Of a DNA stretch of 64,000 nt, positions 40,496-49,855 are shown piece by piece (position 1 is the first letter of the stretch; each line of letters starts with the position of its first letter). The notes beneath the pieces were generated by a model. The model was not told where the DNA came from, ran no database searches, and was given only the letters and a program-made list of their open reading frames with translations. Source of the stretch: Planctomycetota bacterium (GTDB lineage Bacteria; Planctomycetota; UBA1135; GCA-002686595); the NCBI GenBank assembly GCA_023150475.1, contig JAKLKU010000001.1, positions 62,001 to 126,000 of the forward strand. Reading direction: 5' to 3'. The position numbers were made by a program, and so were the translations under genes.

Positions 40496-42421
40496 GTGCG
40501 CCTGCGATTCTCGCGACGCGTGCGGCTCCTCGCTCCGATCTCGGTCTTCATCGTCGCGACGGCCTTCGCCCCGGCGGCTCCGACGCCCGCATTCGCGCTC
40601 CAGGCGCGCCGTGACTTCCCCGTGGTGGTGTATCGCCAGGCGTACGCCGGCCGCGAAGCGCCCGCGGAGCTCCTCGAGCCCTTCGGCGGCGTGCACGTGC
40701 GCGGCGCGGAAGCAGCCGAGTGGGTGCTCGCCCGCGGCCTCGACTTCTACGTCGAACACTCCGCGGGGCGCGACGATCTGCACCTCGACCGCGATCGAGG
40801 CGACGCACGAGCGCGTTGGCAAGGCTTCTTCGACACGCGCGATCCACGTTTCCTCCTGCGCGAGCCGTGTCTCACCGATTCGACGACGCGCGAGCGCCTG
40901 TTCGCCACGCTCGCGGCGACCCTCGACGCCCGCGGCGGAGCGTACGGACTCGGCTACTCGCTCGGCGACGAAGTTTCTCTGACGGCGGCCGGCGCGCCGG
41001 AGGATGTGTGCCTCTCCCCGAGCTGTCGCGCGGCGTGGCGTTCGTGGCTCGAGCGACGCGGACTGCTCGCACGCGCCGCCGAGGCCTCCGCGGACGACCT
41101 CGAGGCCGTGTCGACCGACGCTGCGCTCGCCGCACTCTCGAGCGACGCACCCGAAGCGCGCCGCTTGCTCGAGTTCTGGCTCTTGCGCCGCGAGTTCCAC
41201 CACGGCGTCGTGCTCGACTTGCTGCGCGAGCTCGCGCAGCGCGTGCGGGCCACGCGCGCCGGAGCGCCGGTCGGCCTGATGGGCTTCGCCGGCGAAACGG
41301 CGTTCGGCAACGTCGCCGTCGAACGGTCGCTCGAGTTCCTCGATTTCGTCGAGTGCTACCGCACCGCCGACGCGACCGAGCTCGCGTTTACGCTGCGCGA
41401 CCCGGCCCAACGCGTGTACGCGACGCTGTTCCCTTCCGTGCGCGCGCCGACCGCCTGGGCCTGGGCGACGTCCGAGCAGTTCCTGCGCGGCGGAGACGGC
41501 GCGATCGTCTGGTGCGATCGTGAGCTCGAACGATCGACCGAGCTCCACGCGACGCTCAGCGGCGCAACCGAGCTCGTGCGGCGGCTACGCCGCGAACTCG
41601 AAGGCTTCCGGCCGACGCCGCGCGGGCTCGCGGTGCTCCGTTCGTCGCGCAACCTCGCGTGGTGTTGGCTGCGCGACGCCGAAGACGACGGCGCGAGTTG
41701 GCCGAAGCGCATGGCGAGCTGGCAAGCCGATCACGGCCGAGTCGAGCTCGCGACACGCGCGTGGCTCGAGCTCGCCGAAGACGTCGGTTTGTTGCCCGGA
41801 GTGCTCCCGCTCGACCGAGCCGGACCGGAGCTCGTCGCGCGGTTCCCCTACCTCGTCGCCGCGGCGCTCGAATGCGTCGAAGACTCCGAGCTCGCGGCGC
41901 TCGCGAGTTATCTCCAGGCCGGCGGCCGACTGATCGTCGACGACGGTTTCGCGGCGTTCGACGCACGCGCCGAGCCACGCTCGCGGGAAAGCCGCAGCGC
42001 GTGGATCGCGGATCGCAAGGGCCGCGTGCTCGCGGCGCCGAGCGGTGTCGCGGGCTACGTCGCGCTGCGCGACGAGGGTCTGCGCGCCGCGTTGGTCGGG
42101 CTGCTCGCCGTCGCAGGCGTCGAACGCGCGCCTCTCGTGCCTCGCGCCGTCCGTCGCGACGTGCCGTGGCTCGTCGCGTCCGAAAGCCGCGCCGACGGCA
42201 GCCGGGTGTGCGTCGCGCTGCCGAAGTTCCGCGGCGTCGGCCGCGATGCGGGCGTCGGCGCGCGGGCGCCTGCGCCGGAGCTCTTCGAGCTCGAAGTCGA
42301 AGCCGCGGCGCGCGACGGCGGCTCGCTCGAGTGGTTGCACCCGCCTGCGACGCCGGCCGGAAAGCGCATGCTGCGCGCCGGCGACCCGCTGGTCGTGCGG
42401 CTCCCGCCGCGCCGTCAGTAG
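40496..42421 (+). CDS. Secreted protein with GH42/beta-galactosidase-like TIM barrel (putative)
   Basis: 641 residues from GTG 40496 (GTG 40520 also fits). A signal peptide (VRLLAPISVFIVATAFAPAAPTPAFA) precedes a barrel-like region: WVLARGLDFYVEHSAGRDDLHLDRD, GGAYGLGYSLGDEVSL (a candidate catalytic Glu in GDE), VGLMGFAGETAFG and DFVECYR. A later Rossmann-like part (LAALASYLQAGGRLIVDDGFAAF) resembles the trimerisation domain of GH42 enzymes. It is extracytoplasmic. Substrate and activity are not certain; a clan-A glycosidase fold is the best guess. Confidence 0.55.
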   Translation: MRLRFSRRVRLLAPISVFIVATAFAPAAPTPAFALQARRDFPVVVYRQAYAGREAPAELLEPFGGVHVRGAEAAEWVLARGLDFYVEHSAGRDDLHLDRDRGDARARWQGFFDTRDPRFLLREPCLTDSTTRERLFATLAATLDARGGAYGLGYSLGDEVSLTAAGAPEDVCLSPSCRAAWRSWLERRGLLARAAEASADDLEAVSTDAALAALSSDAPEARRLLEFWLLRREFHHGVVLDLLRELAQRVRATRAGAPVGLMGFAGETAFGNVAVERSLEFLDFVECYRTADATELAFTLRDPAQRVYATLFPSVRAPTAWAWATSEQFLRGGDGAIVWCDRELERSTELHATLSGATELVRRLRRELEGFRPTPRGLAVLRSSRNLAWCWLRDAEDDGASWPKRMASWQADHGRVELATRAWLELAEDVGLLPGVLPLDRAGPELVARFPYLVAAALECVEDSELAALASYLQAGGRLIVDDGFAAFDARAEPRSRESRSAWIADRKGRVLAAPSGVAGYVALRDEGLRAALVGLLAVAGVERAPLVPRAVRRDVPWLVASESRADGSRVCVALPKFRGVGRDAGVGARAPAPELFELEVEAAARDGGSLEWLHPPATPAGKRMLRAGDPLVVRLPPRRQ

Positions 42422-43869
42422 CGCGGCTTCTTCGGGTTCAGACCGCGCTTCAGGTTCTTCCAGCGCGAGCGCAGTTCGGTGCGCAGCGCGGCGTTCTCGG
42501 CGCGGGCGGCGTCGAGTTCGCCCCGCGTATGCGTCAGCGTCCGGCCCGTGTCGTCGAGCCGCGCGAGCGTCGCGACGAGCTCCTGGTTCAGCCGCGCCGC
42601 CGACTCGTTCGCGCGGTGGAGCGCAGCCTCGAGCTCCTGCGAATAGGCTCGCAAGCGCGCGAGCTCCGCCTCCGCGGCGGCGCGTTCGCGTTGGACGCCT
42701 TCGAGCTCGAGGGCGCGGCTGGCGAGCAGGTTCTCGAGGTCGGCGACGTGGACGTCCATCCGCCGTGCCTGCTCGGCTGCAGCTTCGAGTGCTTCGCGTT
42801 GACGGCCGAGTTCCGCTTCCAACTCCGCTCGCACGGCGGCGAAGTCCTGCGCTTCCGCGGCACGCGCCGCCCCGAGTTCGGCGAGCGAACGACGATGGCC
42901 GTCGAGATCGTCGCGCAGATCGCCGATCACGCGCGCCTGCTCTTCGTTCGTCGCCACGCGTTCGGCGAGCGACTTCTTGTGCCCAGTGAGATCGTGCTCC
43001 AGGTCTCGCGCGACTCGTTTCAGCTTCTCGCGTTCGTCGCGCCAGGCGTCGCGTTCTCGGTCGAATGCGGCGAGTTCCTCGAGCAACGCGGCGAACGGTG
43101 CCAGAGCACCCCGCGGCGCCGCGGGAGCGTCGAGCGCGCCCGACGCCGCCGGGTCGCGCGGCAACGACGCGCCACGCAGAGCTCCGACGACGACGTGGCG
43201 GTAGACGTCGTCGGCGTGATCGGAACGGAAGAGCTCGCGGTTGTAGTAGCGATGGAAGTGCTTCGCGAGTCCGCGCAGCGCCGGGTCGTCGTCGAGGTAC
43301 ATCGACATGCACATGCCGACGAGCCAACGCTCGAGGTTCGCGTGGCCGAAGCTCGCGACCCTGGCGCCGAGACCCGCGAGTTCGGCTTCGACTTCCGCGC
43401 GCACCGGCAAGCCGTGGCCGCGATGCTCGTTCAAGTAGCGATGCTCGGTCTTCAGCTTCTCGCGCAGGAAGCGCTGCAGGTGTTCTTCCGCCGCGACCAC
43501 GCGGGGCGCTTCGTACGGGCCGGCGAGCAGCACCCAACGCTTCGCGACGCGCGCGCACTCGCGCACGAACGCTCGGCGCAGCGGCGGCGGCACGTGCTCG
43601 AGCGTGTCGAATGCGCACACGGCGTCGAAACTCGCGTCCTTGAACGGCAACGCCGCGCCGCTGCCGAGCACGAGACCACGCTCGGCGCTCGCTTCGACGT
43701 CGACCAGTTGGACGTCGTCTTGCGGCAAGAACGAGCGCAGGAGCGCCGTGCGCCCACCGACGTCGAGCACGGAGAGCCGTTCCTTCGGCGCGCGCAGCGT
43801 TTCGAGCAAGTCCGCAGTGAGCTTGTACCTCTGGTACTGATCGAACGGCAGCTCGAGGACGTCGGTCAT
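42415..43869 (-). CDS. SAM-dependent methyltransferase with long C-terminal coiled coil (WbdD-like chain terminator/ruler candidate)
   Basis: 484 residues, ATG 43869 overlapping the wzt stop (ATGA). Residues ~1-215 are a class I methyltransferase: motif I LSVLDVGGRTALL (~32-44), an acidic VQLVDVEASAE, and AVCAFDTLEHVPPPLRRAF. Residues ~265-460 are an almost unbroken coiled coil (AFDRERDAWRDEREKLKRVARDLEHDL ...). The last ~18 residues are basic (RSRWKNLKRGLNPKKPRY), suitable for membrane contact. In E. coli O8/O9 systems WbdD caps the chain, its coiled coil sets chain length, and Wzt recognises the cap. Here the gene is coupled to wzt, suggesting an analogous role. The WbdD kinase domain is absent. 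Confidence 0.8.
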   Translation of the reverse strand: MTDVLELPFDQYQRYKLTADLLETLRAPKERLSVLDVGGRTALLRSFLPQDDVQLVDVEASAERGLVLGSGAALPFKDASFDAVCAFDTLEHVPPPLRRAFVRECARVAKRWVLLAGPYEAPRVVAAEEHLQRFLREKLKTEHRYLNEHRGHGLPVRAEVEAELAGLGARVASFGHANLERWLVGMCMSMYLDDDPALRGLAKHFHRYYNRELFRSDHADDVYRHVVVGALRGASLPRDPAASGALDAPAAPRGALAPFAALLEELAAFDRERDAWRDEREKLKRVARDLEHDLTGHKKSLAERVATNEEQARVIGDLRDDLDGHRRSLAELGAARAAEAQDFAAVRAELEAELGRQREALEAAAEQARRMDVHVADLENLLASRALELEGVQRERAAAEAELARLRAYSQELEAALHRANESAARLNQELVATLARLDDTGRTLTHTRGELDAARAENAALRTELRSRWKNLKRGLNPKKPRY

Positions 43870-45182
43870 GCGCGCGACTCCTTCGTCTCGTTGCGGTCGG
43901 GACCTTGCCACGCGACGGTCCAACGCGTCGGGAGGTAGATCATGCCATGCTGCTGGCGATCGGCGTCGATCACTTCGAACGAGACCACGTGCTCCTGTTG
44001 GTCGATCGGCGTCGGCGCGGGCTTCGAGTGATCGTAGAGGTAGCTCGTCAGGTAGTACTGGCCGACCAGCAACGGCAACTCGGGAACCGAGAGCTCCGCG
44101 ACGCCTGCCTCGCCCGCGCGGATCTCGTCGAGCACGATGCGCTCCTTGCGCCAATCGTGGTTCGTGCCGTTCACGTAGGTGCCGTCGGAACGGTAGATGC
44201 CGAGGCCGAAGACGGGCTTCTTGACCGACTTGTGCGCCTTGAAGCGCATGCGCACCTTGAACGGATCGCCGGTACGGAAGACGTGCGTCCGCGCGTCGTT
44301 CGCGCCGACGAGTTCGACCGCGTGCACTTCGATCTCTCCGGAGCCCCAGCGCGGATACGTCGAGCCGCCGCGGTTCAACGCGGAGAGCCGCTGGTTGCCG
44401 CGTTCGTGCGCCCGCTTCAGGTACTCGTCGGCGACTTTCTCGGCGGTGCCCTGACCGACGACTTCGCCTTTGTCCATCAGCACGACGTGCTCGCACATCG
44501 ACTTGACCGCGCCCATGTCGTGCGAGACGAACAGGATCGTCTTGCCCTGTTCGCGGAACTCGTTCAGGCGGTTGATGCACTTCCCGCGGAAGTGCTCGTC
44601 GCCGACCGACAGCGCCTCGTCGATCATCAGGATGTCGGGGTTCACGCTCGCGGCGACCGAGAAACCGAGGCGCACGTACATGCCGGAGCTGTACGTCTTG
44701 ACCGGTCGGTCGATGAAGTCGCCGAGCTCGCTGAACTCGACGATCTTGGCGAAACGTTCGTCGATCTCCTCGGGCGTCATGCCGAGGATCGAACAGTTGA
44801 GGTGGATGTTGTCGCGGCCCGAGAACTCCGGGTGGAAGCCCGCGCCGAGTTCCAGCAACGACGCGATCCGGCCCCGCACGTGCACTTCGCCTTCGGTCGG
44901 CCGAGTGATGCCCGTGAGCAACTTGAGGAGCGAGCTCTTGCCCGCGCCGTTCTCGCCGATGATGCCGACCGTGCTGCCGGGCGGGATGTCGAGGTAGACG
45001 TTGCGCACCGCCCAGAAGAGCTCGTGCTTCTTCGAGCCCGGCACGACGAGCTCCCACAGACGGTGGATCGGTTTGGCGTACATGCGATACGCCTTGCCGA
45101 GTCCACGACAGAGGATCGCGCTCGAGCCCGCGCTCGCGGCGCGGCCCGACGACGGAGCGGCGGATGCTGCGACGGAGTTCAC
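43866..45182 (-). CDS. wzt: Polysaccharide ABC transporter ATP-binding protein with C-terminal cargo-binding domain
   Basis: 438 residues from GTG 45182, overlapping the wzm stop (GTGA). Walker A GENGAGKS (76-83), signature YSSGM (~164-168), Walker B ILMIDEAL and switch SHDMG are present. Residues ~275-430 form a beta-sandwich Wzt_C domain (SGEIEVHAVELVGANDARTHVFRTGDPFKVRMRFKA). In E. coli O9a and related systems this domain binds the modified non-reducing end of the O-polysaccharide before export. Its presence predicts a terminal modification, supplied here possibly by the next gene. Confidence 0.93.
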   Translation of the reverse strand: MNSVAASAAPSSGRAASAGSSAILCRGLGKAYRMYAKPIHRLWELVVPGSKKHELFWAVRNVYLDIPPGSTVGIIGENGAGKSSLLKLLTGITRPTEGEVHVRGRIASLLELGAGFHPEFSGRDNIHLNCSILGMTPEEIDERFAKIVEFSELGDFIDRPVKTYSSGMYVRLGFSVAASVNPDILMIDEALSVGDEHFRGKCINRLNEFREQGKTILFVSHDMGAVKSMCEHVVLMDKGEVVGQGTAEKVADEYLKRAHERGNQRLSALNRGGSTYPRWGSGEIEVHAVELVGANDARTHVFRTGDPFKVRMRFKAHKSVKKPVFGLGIYRSDGTYVNGTNHDWRKERIVLDEIRAGEAGVAELSVPELPLLVGQYYLTSYLYDHSKPAPTPIDQQEHVVSFEVIDADRQQHGMIYLPTRWTVAWQGPDRNETKESRA

Positions 45183-46039
45183 AGGAGGTCCGGGAAGCGC
45201 GGTTTCTGGGACAGGAAGAAACGACTGCCGAGCACGAACACGATCGTCGCGACGACCGCGAAGACGCCGAGCGTCAGCGGCTGCGGCCAGACGCCGTAGA
45301 TCAGGATCTTGCGGTAGCTGTCGATCAGCCAGTACATCGGGTTGATCATCAGCACCCACTCGAGGCCGGCCTTCTTCACGGCTTCGGCGGGATAGAAGAT
45401 CGGCGTCATGAACATCCACACGCTCATCGCCACGCCGATGACGTGGTAGACGTCGCGCAGGAACAAGTTGAACGCGGCGAGGAAGTAGCCGAGCCCGAGC
45501 GTGAAGACGGCCTGCAGCACCATCAGCACCGGCAGCAGCACGAGCGACGGCCCGAGCGCGAGCGGTCGCGCGATCGTCTGCACGCCTTCGACGTTGGCCG
45601 TCTGCACTTCCGTCGACGCGCCGTACGCGAACCACGCGACGCCGAGCGCCGCGATCGCGATGCCGATCAACATGTTGATCAGCGCCGAGACGGTCAGATA
45701 GACGGGCAGGATCTCCGCAGGGAACACGACCTTCTGGATCAGGTTCTGGTTCTCCGCGAGCGTATTGGTCGTGCGCGAGATCGTCTCCGCGAAGCACTGC
45801 CACACGATGATGCCGGAGAGCATCAACAGCGCGACTTCGCTCGGCGTCTGGCCCGGTGTCCAGCGCGTCTCGAGCACGATCTGGAACACGAACATGTACA
45901 CGACCAGGTTGATGACCGGGAAGATCACCGACCAGAAGAACCCCATCGCGGAGCCCACGTAGCGCGCCCGCAAGTCGCGCGACACGAAGTCGCGGAGCAA
46001 GCGGCGGTGCTGCGAGAGCGAAGCGAAGATCGCGAACAC
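45179..46039 (-). CDS. wzm: Polysaccharide ABC-2 transporter permease
   Basis: 286 residues with six membrane spans. ABC-2 family blocks: LLRDFVSRDLRARYVGSAMGFFWSVIFPVINLVVYMFVFQIVL and, near the end, MFMTPIFYPAEAVKKAGLEWVLMINPMYWLIDSYRKILIYG. It forms the channel that moves lipid-linked polysaccharide across the inner membrane together with Wzt. First gene of the wzm-wzt-methyltransferase set, 10 bases after the arginase gene. Confidence 0.93.
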   Translation of the reverse strand: MFAIFASLSQHRRLLRDFVSRDLRARYVGSAMGFFWSVIFPVINLVVYMFVFQIVLETRWTPGQTPSEVALLMLSGIIVWQCFAETISRTTNTLAENQNLIQKVVFPAEILPVYLTVSALINMLIGIAIAALGVAWFAYGASTEVQTANVEGVQTIARPLALGPSLVLLPVLMVLQAVFTLGLGYFLAAFNLFLRDVYHVIGVAMSVWMFMTPIFYPAEAVKKAGLEWVLMINPMYWLIDSYRKILIYGVWPQPLTLGVFAVVATIVFVLGSRFFLSQKPRFPDLL

Positions 46040-46049
46040 GCGGCGAGCC

Positions 46050-46964
46050 TCAGAGGATGCGCTTGCCGAGCGCGGAAAGGACGAGCTGGACGGCGACCTG
46101 AGCCGTGCAGTTCTTCACGTCGAGGATCGGGTTGATCTCGGTGACTTCGAGCGAAAGCAGCTTGCCCGACTCGTGCGCGTTCTCCATCACGAGGTGCGAC
46201 TCGCGGAAGTTCGCGCCGCCGGGCACCGGCGTGCCGACGCCGGGAGCGACGGTCGGGTCGACGCCGTCGAGGTCGAACGACAGGTGGAAGCCCGCGGTGC
46301 CGTCGGTGGCGATCGCGATCGCGCGCTTCATCACTTCGTTCATGCCGAGCATGTCGATCTCGCGCATCGTGAACACGGTGACGCCCGACTCGCGGATCTC
46401 GCGCCGCTCGTACTGGTCGAGGTCGCGCACGCCGACGATCACGGCGTTCGGCACGTCGACCATCGGCACGCGGTCGCCCAGCGCGACGAGCTCGGGCGCC
46501 CCGCGACCGAGCACCGACGCGCAGGGCATGCCGTGGATGTTGCCCGACGGCGTCGAATCGGGCGTGTTCATGTCGCCGTGCGCGTCGAACCAGATGAGCC
46601 CGATCTTCTCACCGCGGCGATGGTGCCAGGAACTCACCGCCGCGACCGTGCCTATCGCGATCGAATGGTCGCCGCCGACGACGATCGGCATCGAACCTGC
46701 GTCGAGCACGCGTTCGACGCGCGCTCGCAGTCGCCGACAGCAGTGCGCGATCTCGTAGAGGAACCGCGCGTTCGGGTGTTTCGGTTCGCGCGACTCGGGC
46801 TGCGGCACGCCGATGTTGCCCTTGTCCTCGTACTCGAGGCCGAGCGCGCGAACTCCGTCCTCGATGCCGGCGATGCGCAAGGCGCTCGGACCCATGTCGA
46901 CGCCCCGGCGTCCGCCGCCGAGGTCCATGGGCACACCGATCAGGGACACCTTTCGAACGTGCAT
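46050..46964 (-). CDS. rocF: Arginase-family ureohydrolase
   Basis: 304 residues from ATG 46964 (GTG 46967 precedes it directly). Manganese-binding motifs are complete: GGDHS (His100), DAHGDMN (Asp127, His129, Asp131) and SFDLDGVDP (~229-237). The opening VSLIGVPMDLGGGRRGVDMGPSALR and ending LLSLEVTEINPILD...A fit arginase better than agmatinase. It hydrolyses arginine to ornithine and urea. It lies between the SAM hydrolase gene (upstream side, 16 bases) and wzm. Confidence 0.9.
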   Translation of the reverse strand: MHVRKVSLIGVPMDLGGGRRGVDMGPSALRIAGIEDGVRALGLEYEDKGNIGVPQPESREPKHPNARFLYEIAHCCRRLRARVERVLDAGSMPIVVGGDHSIAIGTVAAVSSWHHRRGEKIGLIWFDAHGDMNTPDSTPSGNIHGMPCASVLGRGAPELVALGDRVPMVDVPNAVIVGVRDLDQYERREIRESGVTVFTMREIDMLGMNEVMKRAIAIATDGTAGFHLSFDLDGVDPTVAPGVGTPVPGGANFRESHLVMENAHESGKLLSLEVTEINPILDVKNCTAQVAVQLVLSALGKRIL

Positions 46965-46980
46965 CACTGGCGAACTTCGT

Positions 46981-47787
46981 TCACGACCTCTCGAACCGCA
47001 CCTTGGCGCCCGGCGACAACGCCAGCCGCCGAGCGGCGCTGCCCTGGACGACGGCGATCTCGACGCAGCCGAACGAGTCGACCAACGCGAGGAGCTCGCC
47101 GGCCCGCGCGTCCGAGTAGGTCGCGAGCAGCGGAATCCTACGCTCCCCGATCCGCGCCACCCACTTCGAAGGCTCGCCTTCGAGGTCCGCGGCGCCGAGA
47201 TCGGTCACCAAGTTGCCGAAACGATCGACGAGCAGCACGTGCGCTTCGATCTGGTCCTTGCCGAGGCGCTTCGGCCCGCTGCGCGCCCGCCGCAGCGGAT
47301 CCGGGCAATCGGGCCCGAGTTCGCTCGGCGAGAGGCCCGCGGCGAGCCGCGCGGCGGTCGGCGCGAACACGTCGCGGCCGTGGAACGTACGGCTGCGCTC
47401 CTCGAGCGAGAAGCGCTCGACGTCGAGCACCTTCACCCACGCGGCGCGCTCGAAGAACCCGGAGAGCAGCCCGTTGTCCGGCGCCAGGAACGCGTGGCCG
47501 TCGGCTCCGACCGCCAGGATCCTCCGCGCCGAACCGACGCCCGGATCGACGACGGCGACGTGCACCGTTCCGGTCGGGAAGTAGCTCCACGAACGTTCGA
47601 GGTAGAAGCCTGCGACCGCGATGTCCTGTGGCGGCACGCCGTGGGTCAAGTCGACGATCCGCGCCGCCGGCGCGCCGGCGAGGATCACGCCGTGCATCAC
47701 GCCGACGTACGGGTCGACGAGTCCGAAATCGGTGAGCAAGCTCACCACTCCGCTCGGAGTCCAAGCGCGCGCGCCGTTCGAGTTCAT
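46981..47787 (-). CDS. SAM hydroxide adenosyltransferase (DUF62 / fluorinase-chlorinase family)
   Basis: 268 residues from ATG 47787. N-terminal block VVSLLTDFGLVDPYVGVMHGVILAGAPAARIVDLTHGVPPQDI and VHVAVVDPGVGSARRIL are hallmarks of the family; FLAPDNGLLSGF and FHGRDVFAPTAARLAAG carry the conserved Asp/Arg/His site of SAM hydrolases. Such enzymes split S-adenosylmethionine to adenosine and methionine with water as nucleophile. The C-terminal beta domain is normal. Upstream longer frames lie in the HEAT gene. Confidence 0.9.
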   Translation of the reverse strand: MNSNGARAWTPSGVVSLLTDFGLVDPYVGVMHGVILAGAPAARIVDLTHGVPPQDIAVAGFYLERSWSYFPTGTVHVAVVDPGVGSARRILAVGADGHAFLAPDNGLLSGFFERAAWVKVLDVERFSLEERSRTFHGRDVFAPTAARLAAGLSPSELGPDCPDPLRRARSGPKRLGKDQIEAHVLLVDRFGNLVTDLGAADLEGEPSKWVARIGERRIPLLATYSDARAGELLALVDSFGCVEIAVVQGSAARRLALSPGAKVRFERS

Positions 47788-47803
47788 GCTCGCTCCGCTC
47801 CGC

Positions 47804-49714
47804 TCAGCGCGTCCGACTCGCGAGCGCTGCGAGCAGCGCTCCTTGGACCGCGGGATCCGCCGCACCGTTGCGGCGCGCGAGCTCTTCCGCCGCGTCGAGT
47901 CCGCCCCACTCGCCGAGCGCGAAGCCGACGCGCCGCAAGTCGCGCGGCGTCGCTTCGAGCGGCGGACGTTGGAGTTCGGCGACGAGCCCTTCGAGACCGT
48001 CGATCTGCACCCACACGGCCGCGGCGAGCAGGCTGCGGCCATAGGGCTCGCGCCACAGCGCGGCGCGCAACACGGGCACGCACGCCGGATCCGACGCTTC
48101 GATCAGGCCGAGCACCAACGCGACGTTGACGTCGAGTTCGCCTTCGCGCGGGAAGAGCGTCCGCAGGAGCGTCGCGTCCTCCGGCGTCGGCACGACGCCG
48201 ATCGCTCGCACCATGCGCGCGCCGATCTCGCCGGACGGCGGCGTCGCGGCGAGGATGTCGCGCAGCACTTCGCGCTCCGTCGAACGGCCGGTGAGCGAGA
48301 GATACGTCGCGGCGAGCACTTGATCGCCGCTCGTAAGCATGCGGAACGCCGCGACGAGCAGCGCCTTCACTTCCGGATCACGCGCGTTCCGACACAGGTA
48401 ACGCATCAAGTGCTCGTGCTCCGGATCGTCGGCGTCGAGCAGCCGTTCGCGAGCCTTGTCGCGTGCTTGGCCGTGACCGAGGCGAAGCTGCGCGACGAGC
48501 GACGCGTTGCGCACGCCCGCGTCGGCATCGTTCATCATCGGCAGGAGCCGCGGGAGGTACGACTTGTCGCCCGTGCCGCCGAGGACCTCCGCGATCCGCG
48601 CACGCACCAACGGGTCGGTCGAGTTGATCTCGAGCTCGAGCAACTGCATGCCTTCGGAGTTGCCGCCGCGCACGAGCAGGAGCGACGCGTAGGTGCGCAG
48701 GCTCGCGACCACTCGCGCCTGGCGCAGGATGTTCGCGGTCAGGCTCTCGAGCCGTTGCGCGTCGATCTCTTCGAGCAGTTCGGTCCATTCGACTTCGTCC
48801 GCGGGCGCCCAGAGCCCCGTCGCGACGAGTTTGTCGATCTCGGTCGGCAGGACGGAGATCGCGCCGCGCAAGCGTTCCGCGGGGCCCGGCTCGAGCACGA
48901 TCTCGAGATAGTGATCGCGCACGACGCCGTCCTTGACGTTCGCCGCCGCCGCGTAGACGACGCGGTCGAGGAAACGTTCGTCCGCGAGCAGCCCCTCGAC
49001 GATCTTCGTCGACCACGTCTGACCGTCGATCAGACCGAAACGTCGCGCGGACTCCCAGCGCAGTTCGAGCCAACGCTGGACCACCGGATGGGACTTCGAG
49101 TCGTCCGGCGAGCCGACGAAGCGTGTGCACGCGAGCGCCGCGGCCGCGACCGGAGTGCCCGTGACCTCGGCGAGTTCGTCGACGATCTCACGCCCGCGCT
49201 CGGACTTCGTCCGCAGCAGGGCGAGCACGGCGTAGATCGCGAGCTCTTGTTCCTTGGAGCGCGCGACGCGTTCGAGGAACGCGATGTCGCGACCGCCCAG
49301 CTCACCGAGCGCGAGCAACGCGGCCTGGCGCTCGGGCATGCTGCCTTCGAGCGCCCACGACTCGAGCCGCGACCGTTCGGTCTCCGCGCGCGCCGCACCG
49401 AGCGCGAAGAACGCGGCCGCGCGCTGCGGACTCGGCAAGTCGGACTCCGAGAGCGCCGCGAGCGCGGCACCCGCGGTGCGGCTCGTGTACCCGACCTTGC
49501 GGTCGCGCTCGACGAGCTTGTCGAAGACGCCGCTCGCGCGCCGCTCGCCGCGGGCTTCCTCCTGGCGCTCGCCGCCTTCCTGCGGTCCAGCCATGAGGGC
49601 CGCGCCGGGCACGCCGACGGGTGAGACCGTGGCGGCGGGCGCGGCGAAGACCCGCGCGGGCGTCGGAAGCAGGGCCGAGACGGCGAGCCAAGGGATCAAC
49701 AGGCGCTGGAGCAT
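47804..49714 (-). CDS. Secreted HEAT-repeat protein
   Basis: 636 residues from ATG 49714, with signal peptide MLQRLLIPWLAVSALLPTPARVFAA. Helical repeats run through most of the protein, e.g. RQAALLALGELGGRDIAFLERVARSKEQELAIYAVLALL, ARIAEVLGGTGDKSYLPRLLPMMNDADAGVRNASLVAQLRLGHG. A protein-protein scaffold in the periplasm is likely. It precedes the SAM hydrolase gene by 16 bases; a functional link is not evident. Confidence 0.75.
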   Translation of the reverse strand: MLQRLLIPWLAVSALLPTPARVFAAPAATVSPVGVPGAALMAGPQEGGERQEEARGERRASGVFDKLVERDRKVGYTSRTAGAALAALSESDLPSPQRAAAFFALGAARAETERSRLESWALEGSMPERQAALLALGELGGRDIAFLERVARSKEQELAIYAVLALLRTKSERGREIVDELAEVTGTPVAAAALACTRFVGSPDDSKSHPVVQRWLELRWESARRFGLIDGQTWSTKIVEGLLADERFLDRVVYAAAANVKDGVVRDHYLEIVLEPGPAERLRGAISVLPTEIDKLVATGLWAPADEVEWTELLEEIDAQRLESLTANILRQARVVASLRTYASLLLVRGGNSEGMQLLELEINSTDPLVRARIAEVLGGTGDKSYLPRLLPMMNDADAGVRNASLVAQLRLGHGQARDKARERLLDADDPEHEHLMRYLCRNARDPEVKALLVAAFRMLTSGDQVLAATYLSLTGRSTEREVLRDILAATPPSGEIGARMVRAIGVVPTPEDATLLRTLFPREGELDVNVALVLGLIEASDPACVPVLRAALWREPYGRSLLAAAVWVQIDGLEGLVAELQRPPLEATPRDLRRVGFALGEWGGLDAAEELARRNGAADPAVQGALLAALASRTR

Positions 49715-49855
49715 GGGGAGCGGGGTCACGGCGGCCTTTTCGGGTCCCTCCGCGAGGCGACCCAAGATCCCCGGCCGCGGGGGGCGAGTCAATCACGACG
49801 CGGGCCCCAGAGTCGGGCCCGTCCGCGGCCGAAGGAACTCCGGCGGGCCCACGCC

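Noticed and set aside
38366-42421. 1351-residue plus-strand open frame
   Set aside because: Its first ~700 codons are an Arg/Glu-rich antisense translation of the FecR-like and McsB genes. Only the part from about 40496, beginning with a signal peptide, looks real.
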